Below are positions 22,930-34,216 of a stretch of DNA of 64,000 bases, piece after piece. Location of the stretch: NCBI GenBank assembly GCA_024364735.1, contig JAGFNQ010001125.1, forward strand, positions 293,991 to 357,990. Direction: 5' to 3'. How positions within the stretch are numbered: position 1 is the stretch's first letter; every line of letters starts with the position of its first letter. This DNA is from Boesenbergia rotunda. Lineage: Eukaryota > Streptophyta > Magnoliopsida > Zingiberales > Zingiberaceae. Position numbers and translations under genes: made by a program. The notes under the pieces were generated by a model, which had not been told where the DNA came from, ran no database searches, and worked only from the letters and a program-made list of their open reading frames with translations.

Positions 22930-23913
22930 TGTTGAGGCAATCTATGGTCCATGAGATCATGTGTTTTGATATTTAGGCAAAGATTTTAAGTTAGGTTCAC
23001 TCTTGTATTTGATATGTGAATTTGAGTGTGCATGGTTGCATGATACACATAGACTTAGCTTGACGGCTTCAGGTCCGGTATAGGATGGCATGAGGACGAG
23101 CTGTGGGCTTGTATGCATCCGAGAGACCATGGACAAAGTAGCAACAATGAGCCGGGGGAAGCACACTTTGAAGCATACGCGAAGGATGACATGTGTAGAC
23201 AAGCCGAGAGCTTGTATGCATCCAAGGGACGAGAGCCAAAAGTCGAAGAAGGCTTGAAGGCAAGAGTCAAGGCTGCAAAGGAAGAGTTAAGTGAGTCATG
23301 AGGGCCCGAGTGCTGAGTGAATTATACTCAGGAAGGAAAACTCTATGTTTAGGGTCTGGGCAGTTGACTGCTACTAGGAGCAATCGACTAGTAGAGATCA
23401 TAGAAAGATCAGTCGACTGATCTTCTATGCAGTCGACTGGTGTTGGTTAGAATTCGAACATTGGGCTGTAACATTCGAATTCGGGTGGAGCAGTCGACTG
23501 GTGTTGGCACCAGCTGACTGGTGATGGCTAGTTCAACCACGAGCTCTATTTAAGGGAGCTCGGTTTGGCTAGCTAGGGTTGAAGAAATTGGCTTTGGTTA
23601 AAGGTCAATTACTGATGTTTGTGCTCAGAGGTCTTATGCGAGTTGTGGCGAGGTTTCTCCACCCACAAGGAGCTACGTGAGCTAGCTGGAGGATTTTCGG
23701 AGAGTAATCCACCGACGGATCAGGGTCGTCTATCCTATGAACTGTCATGGAGTAGGAGCTTTATCTCTGAACCATATTAAATTGGTTTGTATTCTTCTTT
23801 ATTAGTTTAGTTTATTGTTATTTCACTTGCGCACTAATAATTATAGGAAGAACCGACAAGCCAAGTGAGTGATCGGCTATTCACCCCCTCTAGCCGGCCT
23901 ACGATCCTCTACA
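22930..23913 (+). repeat. LTR B, same superfamily as LTR A
   Basis: Runs TGTTGAGGCAATCTATGG to CCTCTACA. It shares with A the GTCGAC palindromes (23340-23520), a GAGCTC-TATTTAAGG-GAGCTC box (23541-23561) and the CCCCTCTAGCCGGCC end. No primer site follows and the 5-bp flanks GAGAT and ATGAT do not match, so it is neither a clean solo LTR nor a 5' LTR. Confidence 0.8.
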
Positions 23914-24115
23914 ATGATCAAGGGGGAGCTTAGGTGAAGGGGGAGCAATGGTTTCTCATTTGTTGTTAAAGGGGGAGAAGTTCCTTTGCAAGGAAATCCA
24001 AGCTCAAGAGGGAGCTTAAGTGAAGAGGGAGCCTAAGGTTAGGTTCCATGATTTATGAATTGTTATTATTTCCCAAACTTAAATAGGTTGCCAAACATCA
24101 AAAGGGGGAAGATTG
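23914..24115 (+). other. Short internal remnant with several polypurine-like tracts
   Basis: About 200 bp with AAGGGGGAGC-type tracts at about 23923, 23938 and 23976 and a terminal AAAAGGGGGAAGAT (to 24115) directly before the next LTR. It resembles 13380-13570 of element A, so it is probably the original 3' end of A. Confidence 0.75.
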
Positions 24116-24749
24116 TTGGAGCAATCTAGGTGTCTTAGGTTTTGATGTTTGGGCAAAGGTTTAAGTTAGGTTTATTGTTGTATTTGGTATACATTGTGAG
24201 TGTGTAGGATATAGGTACAACAAGGAAAATCCAAGAGGGATCTTGGCAAAGGAGAAAGTCCAAGTGGGATTTTGGCAAATGAGGAAAGTCAAGGACTGAG
24301 GCCGAAGGAAGCTCTAGAAGGTAAGCCATGAAGGATGGGGAGACATCCGAGGGATGTGAGGCTGATGGAGGAGACTAGAAAGCTAAGTCTTGATAAAGGA
24401 AGACCCGACAACAAGGACCGAGGTCGAAGGAAGCTATAGAAGGTAAGTTGTGAATGATGGAGAGGCATCCGAAGGACGCGAGGCTGATAGAGGAGGCTAG
24501 AAGGCTAGATCAATGTTGGTTAGGTGAGGATGAGTGTAGAGAGATTGTACTCGGAGCTAAAATCCTAGGTTTAGGGTTTGGGCAATCGACTGCTAATGAG
24601 AGCAGTAGACTGGTAGAGGTCACAGAAAGATTAGTCGACTGATCTTCTGTGCAGTTGACTGTTGTCAGTTGGAATTCGAACGTTGGGCTATAATGTTTGA
24701 ATTCAACAGCTAGTAGTCGACTAGTGTTGACATCATTCGACTGGTAACG
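24116..24749 (+). repeat. Element A, 3' LTR, truncated
   Basis: TGTTGGAGCAATCTAGGTG onwards matches the A 5' LTR (9982) through the GAAGGAAGCTC and GTCGAC-palindrome zones, then stops at 24749 where a TGTTAAATCCGACAC terminus begins. The TATA and right end are missing. Confidence 0.82.
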
Positions 24750-25190
24750 TGTTAAATCCGACACTTGTGTCTCACTCCGAAAAAATTTTCAGGAAGGGTT
24801 CTAGGGTTTCCTGGCTTTTGGACGAGGTTTGAGGGATTGAAGTGATTCAAAAACTAAATTTTTGAGGGGTTATTGATTAAAAATCTTAACTCAGGGGTTT
24901 AGTTGGGTTTAGCTGAAATTAAAGGGTTGAGGTGCTTGTTAGCTTAAGATTTCAGAGGGCTAAATGGCTTAAATGCATAAGTATCAGAAAAGAGGGGTTT
25001 GATTTCAATACTTTGAAGTTTAGGGAATGAAATACAAAAGTGCCCGAGCCTTAAATCCCTTCTCCTCTCGTCTCTTCTTGCCTCAGCCAAGAAATCCCGA
25101 TCCGTTTCCCTTCTCGCGATGCCTCCACCACCCACACATCCCTTTCCCTCGATCCCTCTTCTCCTCGTGAAACCGGCCACCCGATCTTTC
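24750..25190 (+). repeat. Gypsy LTR head fragment
   Basis: Begins TGTTAAATCCGACAC, exactly the terminal 15 bases of the gypsy LTR at 55023-60365 (reverse strand), then diverges from it. It continues 441 bp and stops where the next TGTTGGTGC terminus starts. Confidence 0.65.
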
Positions 25191-25605
25191 TGTTGGTGCA
25201 AGATGCATCGGTGATGTCCTCCTCTAGTGTTTCAATGTTTAACAATATGCGTAAGTTAGTGATACACTAGACAAAGGAAGGGTTAGTCAAGAAATCCGGT
25301 TCAAGGTAAAACAAAATCCTAGTTCACCTAGGCAATAAGTCCTGATCATGGATTGGGCACTAAGTCCTGGCCGCGGGATGGGCACCTAAGACCTGACCGA
25401 GGGTTGGGTACGAAGTCCTGATTCGAGGAATTGGGCAATAAGTCCTGGCCGAGGGTTGGGCACCTAAGTCCTGACATAGGGTTGGGCAATAAGTCCTGGT
25501 CGCGGACTGAGCACGAAGTCCTGATTCAAGAAATTGGGCAATAAGTCCTGGCCGAGGGCTGGGCACCGAAGTTCTAGTGAGTGAAGCTGGGCACTAAGTC
25601 CTGGT
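25191..25605 (+). repeat. C-type Sirevirus LTR head fragment, opposite orientation to C
   Basis: TGTTGGTGCAAGATGCATCG corresponds to the reverse complement of the C LTR end, followed by the same style of tandem repeat (AAGTCCTGGCCGAGGGTTGGGC, about 30-45 bp period, 25330-25600). It is cut at 25605 by another LTR start. Confidence 0.8.
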
Positions 25606-26790
25606 TGTTGGTGCAGAAAGCACCCAAGTCAAACCTGTATTTTGATAATGGCAACAGGGTTCAAAAGTTAACTCTTACTTGTTATCTAACATGTCACTCT
25701 AGTGTGCAGGGTAAAAAGCCCTAGTGAAGGACTGCTAGGCACTGGCGAAGGAATGCCAGGGTAAAAAGCCCTAGCGAAGGAATGCTAGGCACTGGCGAAG
25801 GAATGCCAGGGTGAAAAGCCCAAGCGAAGGACTGCTAGGCGCCAGGCGAAGGACAGCTTGGGACTGAAGCCCTAGCGAAGGAATGCTAGACACCGGACGA
25901 AGGACAGCTCGGTATCCAAGACCTGGCAAAAGACCGCCAGGCAAAAATGTCCAACCAGAGGAATGGTTGGCATCAGGTAAATTCTCCCGAGAGGAGTAGG
26001 TGAGGACGCGTTCCCCGTCGAGGGAACAGTAGGCGTCGGTTCGACCTAGGGTTCCATTTTGGAGGCCCAAAGTCAGAACCAAGACAGCTAAGGCTGTATA
26101 AAAATTAATATGTTACTGCTTTTTGGACTAACCCTGGATGCAGGACCGAAGGACTGAGTGTTTGTAGCTCAGAGAGCCTCAAAGGAGTGAGGCAGAAGCT
26201 GAGCAGGGCGTCCCGGATGTTCCGGGCACCCCGGATGTTCCGGGCGCCCCCAAGGTGAAGACCAACCAGCAGGAGCAAACTCTGCTTCGACAACTGACTG
26301 TCGGGGCGCCCTGGATGCTCCGGGCGCCCCCAGCGCTCCGGGCGCCCGCAGCGCTCCGGGCGCCCCCAGCGCCAGCTACCGAAGCAGCTCCCTTCGAAGC
26401 CAACAGATGAAATCTTGACCCGGTTAATACGGGTGCCCCGAGCGCTCCGGGCGCCCCGGTCAAAGCTGATCCCGAATTTAAAGGGATCAGAAGCTAACCG
26501 AGCAATTACCGGATCGACTGACACGTGGGGGGGGCGCCCCCGACGATCCGGGCGCCCCCAGGGCTATATAAAGGGCCCTCGACCCCAAGGCTGAAAGCAA
26601 CACTTGATTCAATGCTTCTACGCTCTTCTGCCCCAGCGCTCTGCTCCGGAAACCTCCCAACTCGAGCCGACGACGCCCCTCCGCTCCGAAAAGTCAATCT
26701 ACATCGGACGTCGGTAACGTAGAGCAATTTCTTTTTGTGATTACGATACTGCACTTGTAATATTTATTTGTAAACCATTTTGCATAAAGT
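25606..26790 (+). repeat. Copia LTR D (truncated at right)
   Basis: Starts TGTTGGTGCAGAAAGCACCC. It has tandem CTAGCGAAGGAATGCTAGGC-type units (25715-25960), many CCGGGCGCCCC words (26210-26560), and TATATAAA (26565-26572) inside AGGGC...GGCCCT. No CCCCTCTAGC end or primer site is seen; sequence changes to an unrelated leader near 26790. A reverse-strand relative is at 34217-34548. Confidence 0.72.
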
Positions 26791-27051
26791 GATAGTTACA
26801 TATATGTGATATGTAATCGGTATAATTACCTACCTTCATAGCTAAGAATAACTTGATGGCCACAGCCATGGTTGTTCTTATCTATGGTTGGATATCAACC
26901 TATTTGGAGATGTTCCTATGATCTCCCGAATTGATGAAAAAGGGTTATTCAATTCGAAAAATAAATAGGATTTAATTAATGTATGTTGATGCATTCTTTA
27001 TCATTCTTCTCACATAAGCTCAATTTGTATTTCTAGGATAATCACTGGATC
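26791..27051 (+). other. Leader sequence before copia gag of element E
   Basis: AT-rich, no coding potential and no visible primer site, ending at the ATG of gag at 27052. It is probably the truncated 5' untranslated leader of element E. Confidence 0.5.
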
Positions 27052-27948
27052 ATGTCTTCCCTGAATTTGCATTCCATTTTGGACACCAACAAACTGACTG
27101 GGCCAAACTTCATGGACTGGCTTCGAAACCTAAGGATAGTCCTCAAGGCAGAGAAGCTTGCTTATGTCCTTGAAGATCAACTTCCCAACCATCCTCCAGA
27201 AAATGCAACTCCAGACCAATTGTTGGCCTATCAGAAACAAGTAACCGATTCTGAACTTGCGAGTTGCATCATGCTAGCCTCTATGGTACCTGAGCTGCAA
27301 AAGCAGCATGAGCATATGGATGCTTATACCATCATCTTCCATCTTCACGAGTTATTTGAAGAGTAGGCGAGATCCGAAAGGTTTGAGGTCTCCAGACTCC
27401 TCTTCACCTCAAAGATGCAGGAAGGCACTTCTGCCTCACAATTTGTGTTAAAGATGTTGGGGTACATTGAGCGACTGAGCACACTCGATTTTGCAATGGA
27501 TCATGAACTAAGTATTGACTTAATTCTGCATTGTTTACCCAAAAGTTATTTACAATTTGTGATGAACTATCGGATGAACAAGCTGGAGACCACCATACCT
27601 GAGTTGCTCAACCTGCTGAAGACTGTAGAGCCTTCTGTGAAGCAGGACCAAAAGATGGTACTGTTAGTTGGTTCCTCGAAGAAAGGTTCTAAGAGGAAGG
27701 CCAAAGAACATAATAAGGGAAAGAAGAAAAAGGCCAAAAAGACTGAAAAGACCCAAAAAGGCACTTGCCATCACTGTGGCAAGGAGGGTCACTGGCGAAG
27801 AAACTGCAAGGTTTATCTTGAGTCCTTGAAGAAGAAGGCATCCGATGCCCCATCCTCTTCAGGTATCTTCGTTATTGAATGTCACTCTATTTTGTTATTT
27901 TGTTCCTTCGTTAATAAAGAACATTATATCTATTTCATGTTTGAATGA
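27052..27948 (+). pseudogene. Copia Gag of element E (one internal stop)
   Basis: MSSLNLHSILDTNKLTGPNFMDWLRNLRIVLKAEKLAYVLE is a typical plant copia Gag head (DUF4219/UBN2 type). A TAG at 27364-27366 interrupts the frame, which resumes in phase. Further on a lysine-rich stretch precedes the zinc knuckle CHHCGKEGHWRRNC (CX2CX4HX4C). After SSSGIFVIE the frame passes directly into sequence that normally follows the protease, so the protease with its DTG motif has been deleted around 27880-27905. Gag would form the particle that packages element RNA. Confidence 0.85.
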
Positions 27949-30685
27949 AAAGGGTTACCATTTAACTTTTAGTAACAATTGTTGTTACATAACTTTAAAT
28001 GGTGTTCTTTATGGGACTGGAACTTCATGCAATGGTATCTACACGTTAGATTTATCCGGTGACATTTTCAATATCGAAATAAGCAACAAGCGTGCACAAA
28101 TAGATAATCGAATAGACTCCTACACATGACATTGTCGTCTTGGCCATATAAGTGAGAAACGCATGACGGAATTACACCGATGTGGAATTCTGGAATCATT
28201 TGAACCCGGTTCATTTGATACATGCGAATCATGCTTAAAAGGCAAGATGACCAAATTACCCTTTTCCGGAAATGGTAATCCAGTGGGAGAATTGCTTGGT
28301 CTAATACATACTGATGTATGTGGACCAATGTCAACTCTTGCACAAGGAGGTTATAGCTACTTCATCACCTTTATCGATGATCACTCATGATTCGGGTACG
28401 TGTTCTTGATGAAACACAAATCTGAAGCTTTTGAGAAATTCAAAGAGTTCAGAAATAAAGTAGAGAAACAGCTTGGCAAAAGTATTAAGATACTTCGATC
28501 CGATCGGGGTGGTGAATACTTGAGTTAAGAGTTTCAAGATTATCTTAGGGACAATGAGATATTGTCTCAATGGACTCCGCCGTATACACCACAGCATAAT
28601 GGTGTATCTGAGAGGCGTAACCGAACCTTAATGGACATGGTTAGATCCATGATGAACCATGCAACTCTTCCAAAATCCTTTTGGGGCTATGCACTTAAGA
28701 CAGTTGTTTAGTTGCTAAACAGAGTCCCGATCAAGGTAGTCTCTACTACTCCATATGAGATATGGAATAGTAAGAAACCTCACTTAACTCACCTTAAGAT
28801 ATGAGGTTGTCCTGCTTATGTGAAGCGGACTGTATCAGACAAATTGGATGCTAAGTCTGATAAATGTCTATTTATTGGATACCCTAAGGAAACGAAGGGT
28901 TACTAATTCTATCATCCCTTGGAACAAAAGGTGTTTGTTTCAAGGCATGCTGTATTTCTGGGAAAAGAATTTCTTTTACTAGAAAACAGTGGGAGTAGCA
29001 TTGAACTTGATGAAGTTCAAGAAACTCCAATAGACATTACAGAGACACCTAGTCTAGACCCACAACCGATAACTCATAGTGATGAGCTATCAGTTGAACC
29101 TAAAACAACACCACCTCTTCGTAGGTCTGATAGGACACGCAATATTCCAGAGAGATACGGATTTCTCGTAAGTGAATCGAACGACGTGTTACTCATAAGC
29201 AATGATGAACCTATCAGTTATGAAGATGTTCTGAAAAGTTCAGAAAGGGAAAAATGGCCTGAAGCCATGAAGTCGGAAATGGATTCCATGTACGAAAATC
29301 AAGTATGGGACTTGGTTAACCCACCTGAAGGGATTAAGCCCATAGGGTGCAAATGAGTTTTCAAGAAGAAAACCGACATGGAAGGTAAGTCTATTCGGAT
29401 GCTCCTGGCCATAGCAGCTCATTATGATTATGAGATATGACAAATGGATGTGAAAACAACTTTCCTTAATGGAAACCTGCTTAAGGATGTATACGTGATA
29501 CAACCTGAAGGTTTCACGTCGGTTGACAAAACCAAAATATGCAAGCTTCGGCGATCCATATATGGACTGAAGCAAGCATCCAGGAGCTGGAACATCCGTT
29601 TTGATGAGACAATCAAAGAGTTTGATTTCTCACAAAATCCTGACGAACCTTGTGTGTACAAGAAGGTTAGTGGGAGTGCAGTCGTATTCCTAGTATTATA
29701 TGTCGATGACATACTACTTATAGGAAACAATATATCAGTCTTACAATCAGTTAAAATTTGGTTATCCAAAACTTTCTCCATGAAAGACCTGGGAGAAGCA
29801 ACCTACATCCTTGGGATTAGAATCTATAGAGATAGATCAAAACGGTTGCTTGGTCTTTCGCAGTCTACATATATAGACCGAGTGCTAAAAAGGTTTAGCA
29901 TGTCGGAATCCAAGAAAGGATACCTTCCCATCATGCATGGGATCAACCTTTCAAAGTCTATGTGTCCGCGCACAGAAGACGAGAGGATTTGCATGAATAA
30001 GATTCCTTATGCATCCGCGGTAGGATCTATCATGTATGCTATGTTATGTACTAGGCCCGATGTATCGTATGCTCTGAGTGTCACGAGCAGATGCCAGTCT
30101 GATCCAGGAATGGATCATTGGGCGGCTGTCAAGATAATCCTTAAGTACTTAAGAAGAACTAAGGATGTGTTCCTAATATATGGAGAAAGAGATATGGTAA
30201 TACGTGGGTATACAGATGCCAGTTTCCAGACAGATAAGGATGACTCCAAATCTCAGTCTGGATACGTATTTACTTTGAATGGAGGCACAATAAGTTGGAA
30301 GAGTTCCAAACAAGACACCGTAGCGGATTCTACCACGGAAGCGGAATATATCGCAGCTTCGGAAGCAGCAAAGGAAGCAGTCTGGATCAAGAAGTTTGTC
30401 TCCGAACTTGGTGTGGTTCCAACCATTGATGAAGCAGTGCCGGTTTACTGCGACAACAATGGAGCTATTGCACAAGCAAAGGAACCAAGGTCTCATCAAC
30501 GATCCAAGCACGTGCTTCGCCGCTATCATCTGATCAGAGAGATTATAAGTAGGAATGACATACAAATTGAGAAAATTCCCACTGAAAGGAATTTAGCGGA
30601 TCCTTTAACTAAGGCCTTGCCTCAAAGTAAGTTTGAGGGTCATGTTAGAGCCTGTGGTATTGGATACCGTAGCGATTGGCATTAG
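27845..30685 (+). pseudogene. Copia pol of element E: integrase, reverse transcriptase, RNase H (decayed)
   Basis: In order: GAG-pre-integrase (CRLGHISEKRM...CESCLKGKM, an HHCC finger), integrase core (HTDVCGPM, FITFIDDHS, PQHNGVSERRNRT), a hinge, and reverse transcriptase (QMDVKTTFLNGNL, YGLKQASRSW, VLYVDDILLIG with YVDD intact). RNase H follows (GYTDASFQTD, DSTTEAEYIAASEA, YCDNNGAI). Stops interrupt it at 28129, 28390, 28527, 28711, 28805, 28905, 29356 and near 29440. A gap in homology after MEGKS (about 29390) suggests a small deletion in the RT head. From 29444 the last 413 residues are open to the stop at 30685. Confidence 0.9.
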
Positions 30686-30699
30686 GCCAAGTGGGAGTT

Positions 30700-32981
30700 T
30701 GTTAGTAATATGAGAGAAGTGTCCTAAGGCAATCGCCTTATGATTGTATTCATTTACTTTAATAAATGAAAATTCACTATTTGAGTATACATGTTCATGT
30801 ATTTGATTGAGATCTTGAACTCATTTACTGAATGCCCGCAATACAATTCACAGCATGAGAGAGTTTGTGATGAATTCACAACTAGTGATTATCTCTACAT
30901 GTGCAATTGTGAAGTATTGAAATTGTCCCTAGTCGATGAATTGATAAATACTGACACTATCAATTCTGTTGAGACTAGCATGAGTTATTCTCTAATCAGC
31001 TGATTCTCACTGGCTGGTGACATTAGGATGTCCGGAGATAAACATGGATGCTAGTTAAGGGAACTAGTTCATTGGAGTGACTGGCTGTAAGACTTCATAT
31101 GAGAATCTACATGTAGATATGTCAATGAAGTTCTTACTGCAGCTTAAGTGCTATATTCCTTTGACTTGTGGTGTTCAAGTCATCTTGGTCACAGAGACTT
31201 ATACTTTAACATCTTAAGCAAGCATCTCTAAGGAGGTGTGGACCCAGGATGGTTGGGTATAAGCTGAAGTGTTCGAAGATGTTTGAACAGCTTACAAAGG
31301 ATTCACCACTCCTTGCGAGGAGATGTATACCCAAGGCCTATCGTCGGATTGTTACTCGAAGTCTCTGGCCAGAGCATAACATGTTCCGAGTATGAATCTT
31401 TAGGAAACATGAGAGTAATTAGAATCCATTGGACGAGAAAGACATTACTTGGGCTAGGTGTGATGTAGTCAGCCTAGTGGGGACTGACACACATAGACCG
31501 TGTCCTGAACCAAGTGGGTATAAGATGGTGAAGGGAATGACGCATGACTCATTATAGCTGCTGAAGGGTTTCAGAATTCTTTCTGAGGTCAACCGTTGAT
31601 CTTTCGATTAATTGGGGGTCATGATGTACTACTAGGTGTCACTCATGATCGTTCTATAATTGGTTAATTATAGACGGCCAACATAAATCGAAAGCCTATT
31701 TAGTCACACGCACAACGAGTAATCCGAGGGATTTAAAACGAGTTGAAAATTGGATTTTCCGATCAAGAGAAATAAGTCGAATCTGAATTTATCAGAGGCG
31801 CATCGGAAGCTTAAAACGGCTAAGTCTTTTGAAGGCTTATTAGGCGAATTAAATGAGTTTAATTCGCGAGGAGGCGGCTCGGTTTGGCCGGCCAAAGAGG
31901 GTCCCCACCCTCTTTGGTTTGGCCGGCCACTACAAGGAGAGAAAACCAATTTATTTGGTTTATTTTATAAAATAAATCAAGCGCGATTTGTTTTATAAAA
32001 TTATGGATAAATAAATCTATATAAAGAAATTTATATAAAGAGATTTATATAAAGAAATTTATATAAAGAAATTTATAGAAATTTATTCCTTTTTATGGAA
32101 ATTAAAATGAACCATGGATCGGTTTATTTTAATTTTATAAAATCAATTATGAATTGATTTTTCCATGATAAGAAAAATTTATAAATTTCTTGTAAATTTT
32201 ATTCCATAATAAAAGGAGAGATGTATTTGTTTTATTATAAAGTTAGTTATAATAAAACTTGGCATAAACGGAATAATTCATAAGAAAATTTATAGGATAA
32301 ATTTCTTATGAAAAATTCCATTAAAGGGGAGACTTGGCAAGGGAGAGGCTACTATATAAAGGAACCAAGGCTAGGCTTGAATTCCTTAATAGAGTAATCA
32401 AGAGATTAAGTAGCTCTCCCTCTCTCTCTCTCTAGGGCTGGCACCCCTTTCTCTCTCTAGGGCCGGCTCTCTCTCCTCCCCTAGGGCCGGCGCACAAACC
32501 TAGGGTGGCCGTGAGCTTCCTCCACCAAGAAGGTGCCGAAGAAGAAGAAGAAGCGGATCGCGACTCCTTCTTTCCTTTCCCGGAATTTTGATTCCGTTAC
32601 TTGGTGGTTAGTTTCCATCTTTCTCTCTTGTTATTCTAGTTGTGCCTTTGGAGAATCTAGTAGTTCTTGTCGGCACAAAACTCGTGGCTTTGCGAAGTCA
32701 TCCCGAAGAGAACTCGGCGTGGACGCGAATAGAGGCGGAGCTTCCAAGGGACGCTACGGTTGGATCTCGTCCCTTACTTCGAGTTACGCGAGGTAACGAG
32801 TAAATTAGTTTACTTTCTGCAAAATTTTAATTTATGATCATGTCCACACATCATAAGGTTGCATGCTAGATACGTGGTTAAAAATAATTTAAGAAATTAT
32901 TTATGCTAATTCTTCCGCTGCACGTAAATATTTTAAAATTTACGAACCCGTATCCTTGTCAACATGCACCCGGTCCCAACA
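30700..32981 (+). repeat. LTR of copia family E/F, with PPT on the left and PBS on the right
   Basis: TGTTAGTAATATGAGAGAAG to CACCCGGTCCCAACA. A polypurine tract AAGTGGGAG precedes it and GTGGTATCAGAGCC (32982-32995) follows. It has a TATA box TATATAAAG (32353-32361) and a strong hairpin with GGCCGGCCAAAGAGGGT arm (31886-31928). Two further copies, both solo, lie at 42022-44239 and 55850-58334. The open frames inside it are not genes. Confidence 0.93.
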
Positions 32982-34206
32982 GTGGTATCAGAGCCAGTTA
33001 GTGTTCGACATAATCATATAATTGTTTTGCGGAAAACTTTGTCATGATCTCAATTTTAGAAAATTTTCTAATTATGGAAACTTTCTAATTATGATAAATT
33101 TTAGATTTAGGAATTTCAAAGTTTGGAAATCCTCATGAAATTTCGCAAACTTTTGAAATATCCTAGTTTCTGAAATTTTATGATAATTGTGAAAACTTCC
33201 CATTATTGGAAACTTTCCAATTTTGGAAATTTCCTATTTTGGAAATTTTCTAATTTTGGAAATATGTAAGTTTTCTTTGTACCAGAAACTTACAATTATT
33301 CTGAAAACCTATTATGAAATCTCGCAATTTTGGGCACTTTCTTTTGAGAAAGTCTAGACAAATTTATGGATCATTAATTGACAATTAAATTCGAATTGGT
33401 TTTAAATTATTAACAAAATTCTTTTCTTTGGGTATCTGTGCCTCGGGGAGCCACCCAAATTAAAGTTAGTTGTTATAATTTAATTTCCTATTTTGAATAA
33501 GAATTGTCAAGTTTGATTTGGCTACGCCTCGGGGAGCGGACCAAATTTGATTTACGACAAATTACTTTTCTTTGGGTATCTGAGCCTCGTGGAGCCACCC
33601 TTAGAAAACGATTTGTTGTAATTGATTAGTCCATAAATAAAATATGTGATCAAATCTTGAAAATTTAGGATAATTTCCTTATTTGATTTAAGAGGTGATG
33701 CTCTTACATATTGTTGTCTCCAAAATTAATTAGGAAAATGGTTTCCTATAGAGTTTTCTTAAATAAGATTTTCATGAAAATAATATATGGTTGAATAAGG
33801 GAATCTGTCTCTTAATTTAATAAGATTTGATTTAGAGAAATCAAAGTCTTAAACATATTATTTCCAAAATTGATTATGACAATTTAGGAAATTGTTTCCC
33901 AAAACAATTCCTTGAATAAAGTATGAAATTGGAATTAGGAAATCCGGTTTCTAATCCAATTAATGAGACTTGATAAATTAAGTCACGTACATACTTTATT
34001 AAGGAAATCGTTAGTGCATGACATAATTATATGTCATGAATGTGCTTAGAAAAGAAAGGATGAGACCCAAAACCCCTTACAAAATATTAAGGCTAACACC
34101 TTCCATTAATATGGTTAGAACCGGAGTTTTGTTTCTCGTTTGGGTTGATGGACACATCCATGCCCGACTTGAACCTCAACATGTTCAAACCATAGAATTA
34201 GTTTAT
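32982..34206 (+). other. 5' leader of a second copia copy, cut by the gap
   Basis: Begins with the Met-tRNA primer site GTGGTATCAGAGCC. About 1.2 kb of AT-rich non-coding leader follows, with repeated GGAAATTTTC-like words (33100-33260) and three TTTGGGTATCTGNGCCTC / GGCTACGCCTCGGGGAGC phrases (33425-33600). No gag start is reached before the ten-N gap. Confidence 0.75.
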
Positions 34207-34216
34207 NNNNNNNNNN
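34207..34216. other. Assembly gap of ten Ns
   Basis: Ten Ns separate the copia leader from a reverse-oriented LTR fragment; the true size is unknown. Confidence 0.95.

Noticed and set aside
22930..23913. LTR B as a clean solo LTR insertion
   Set aside because: The flanking 5-mers GAGAT and ATGAT differ and a polypurine tract precedes it, so a simple solo LTR does not fit.
26105..26754. Overlapping Gly/Ala-rich frames on the minus strand
   Set aside because: They arise from the GGGCGCC-rich repeats of LTR D and have no start context or domain.
32533..32796. Serine-rich 87-codon frame, repeated in the other E/F LTR copies
   Set aside because: The homologous frames in the other copies are broken or shifted and it lies downstream of TATA in the LTR, so it is leader sequence rather than a conserved gene.
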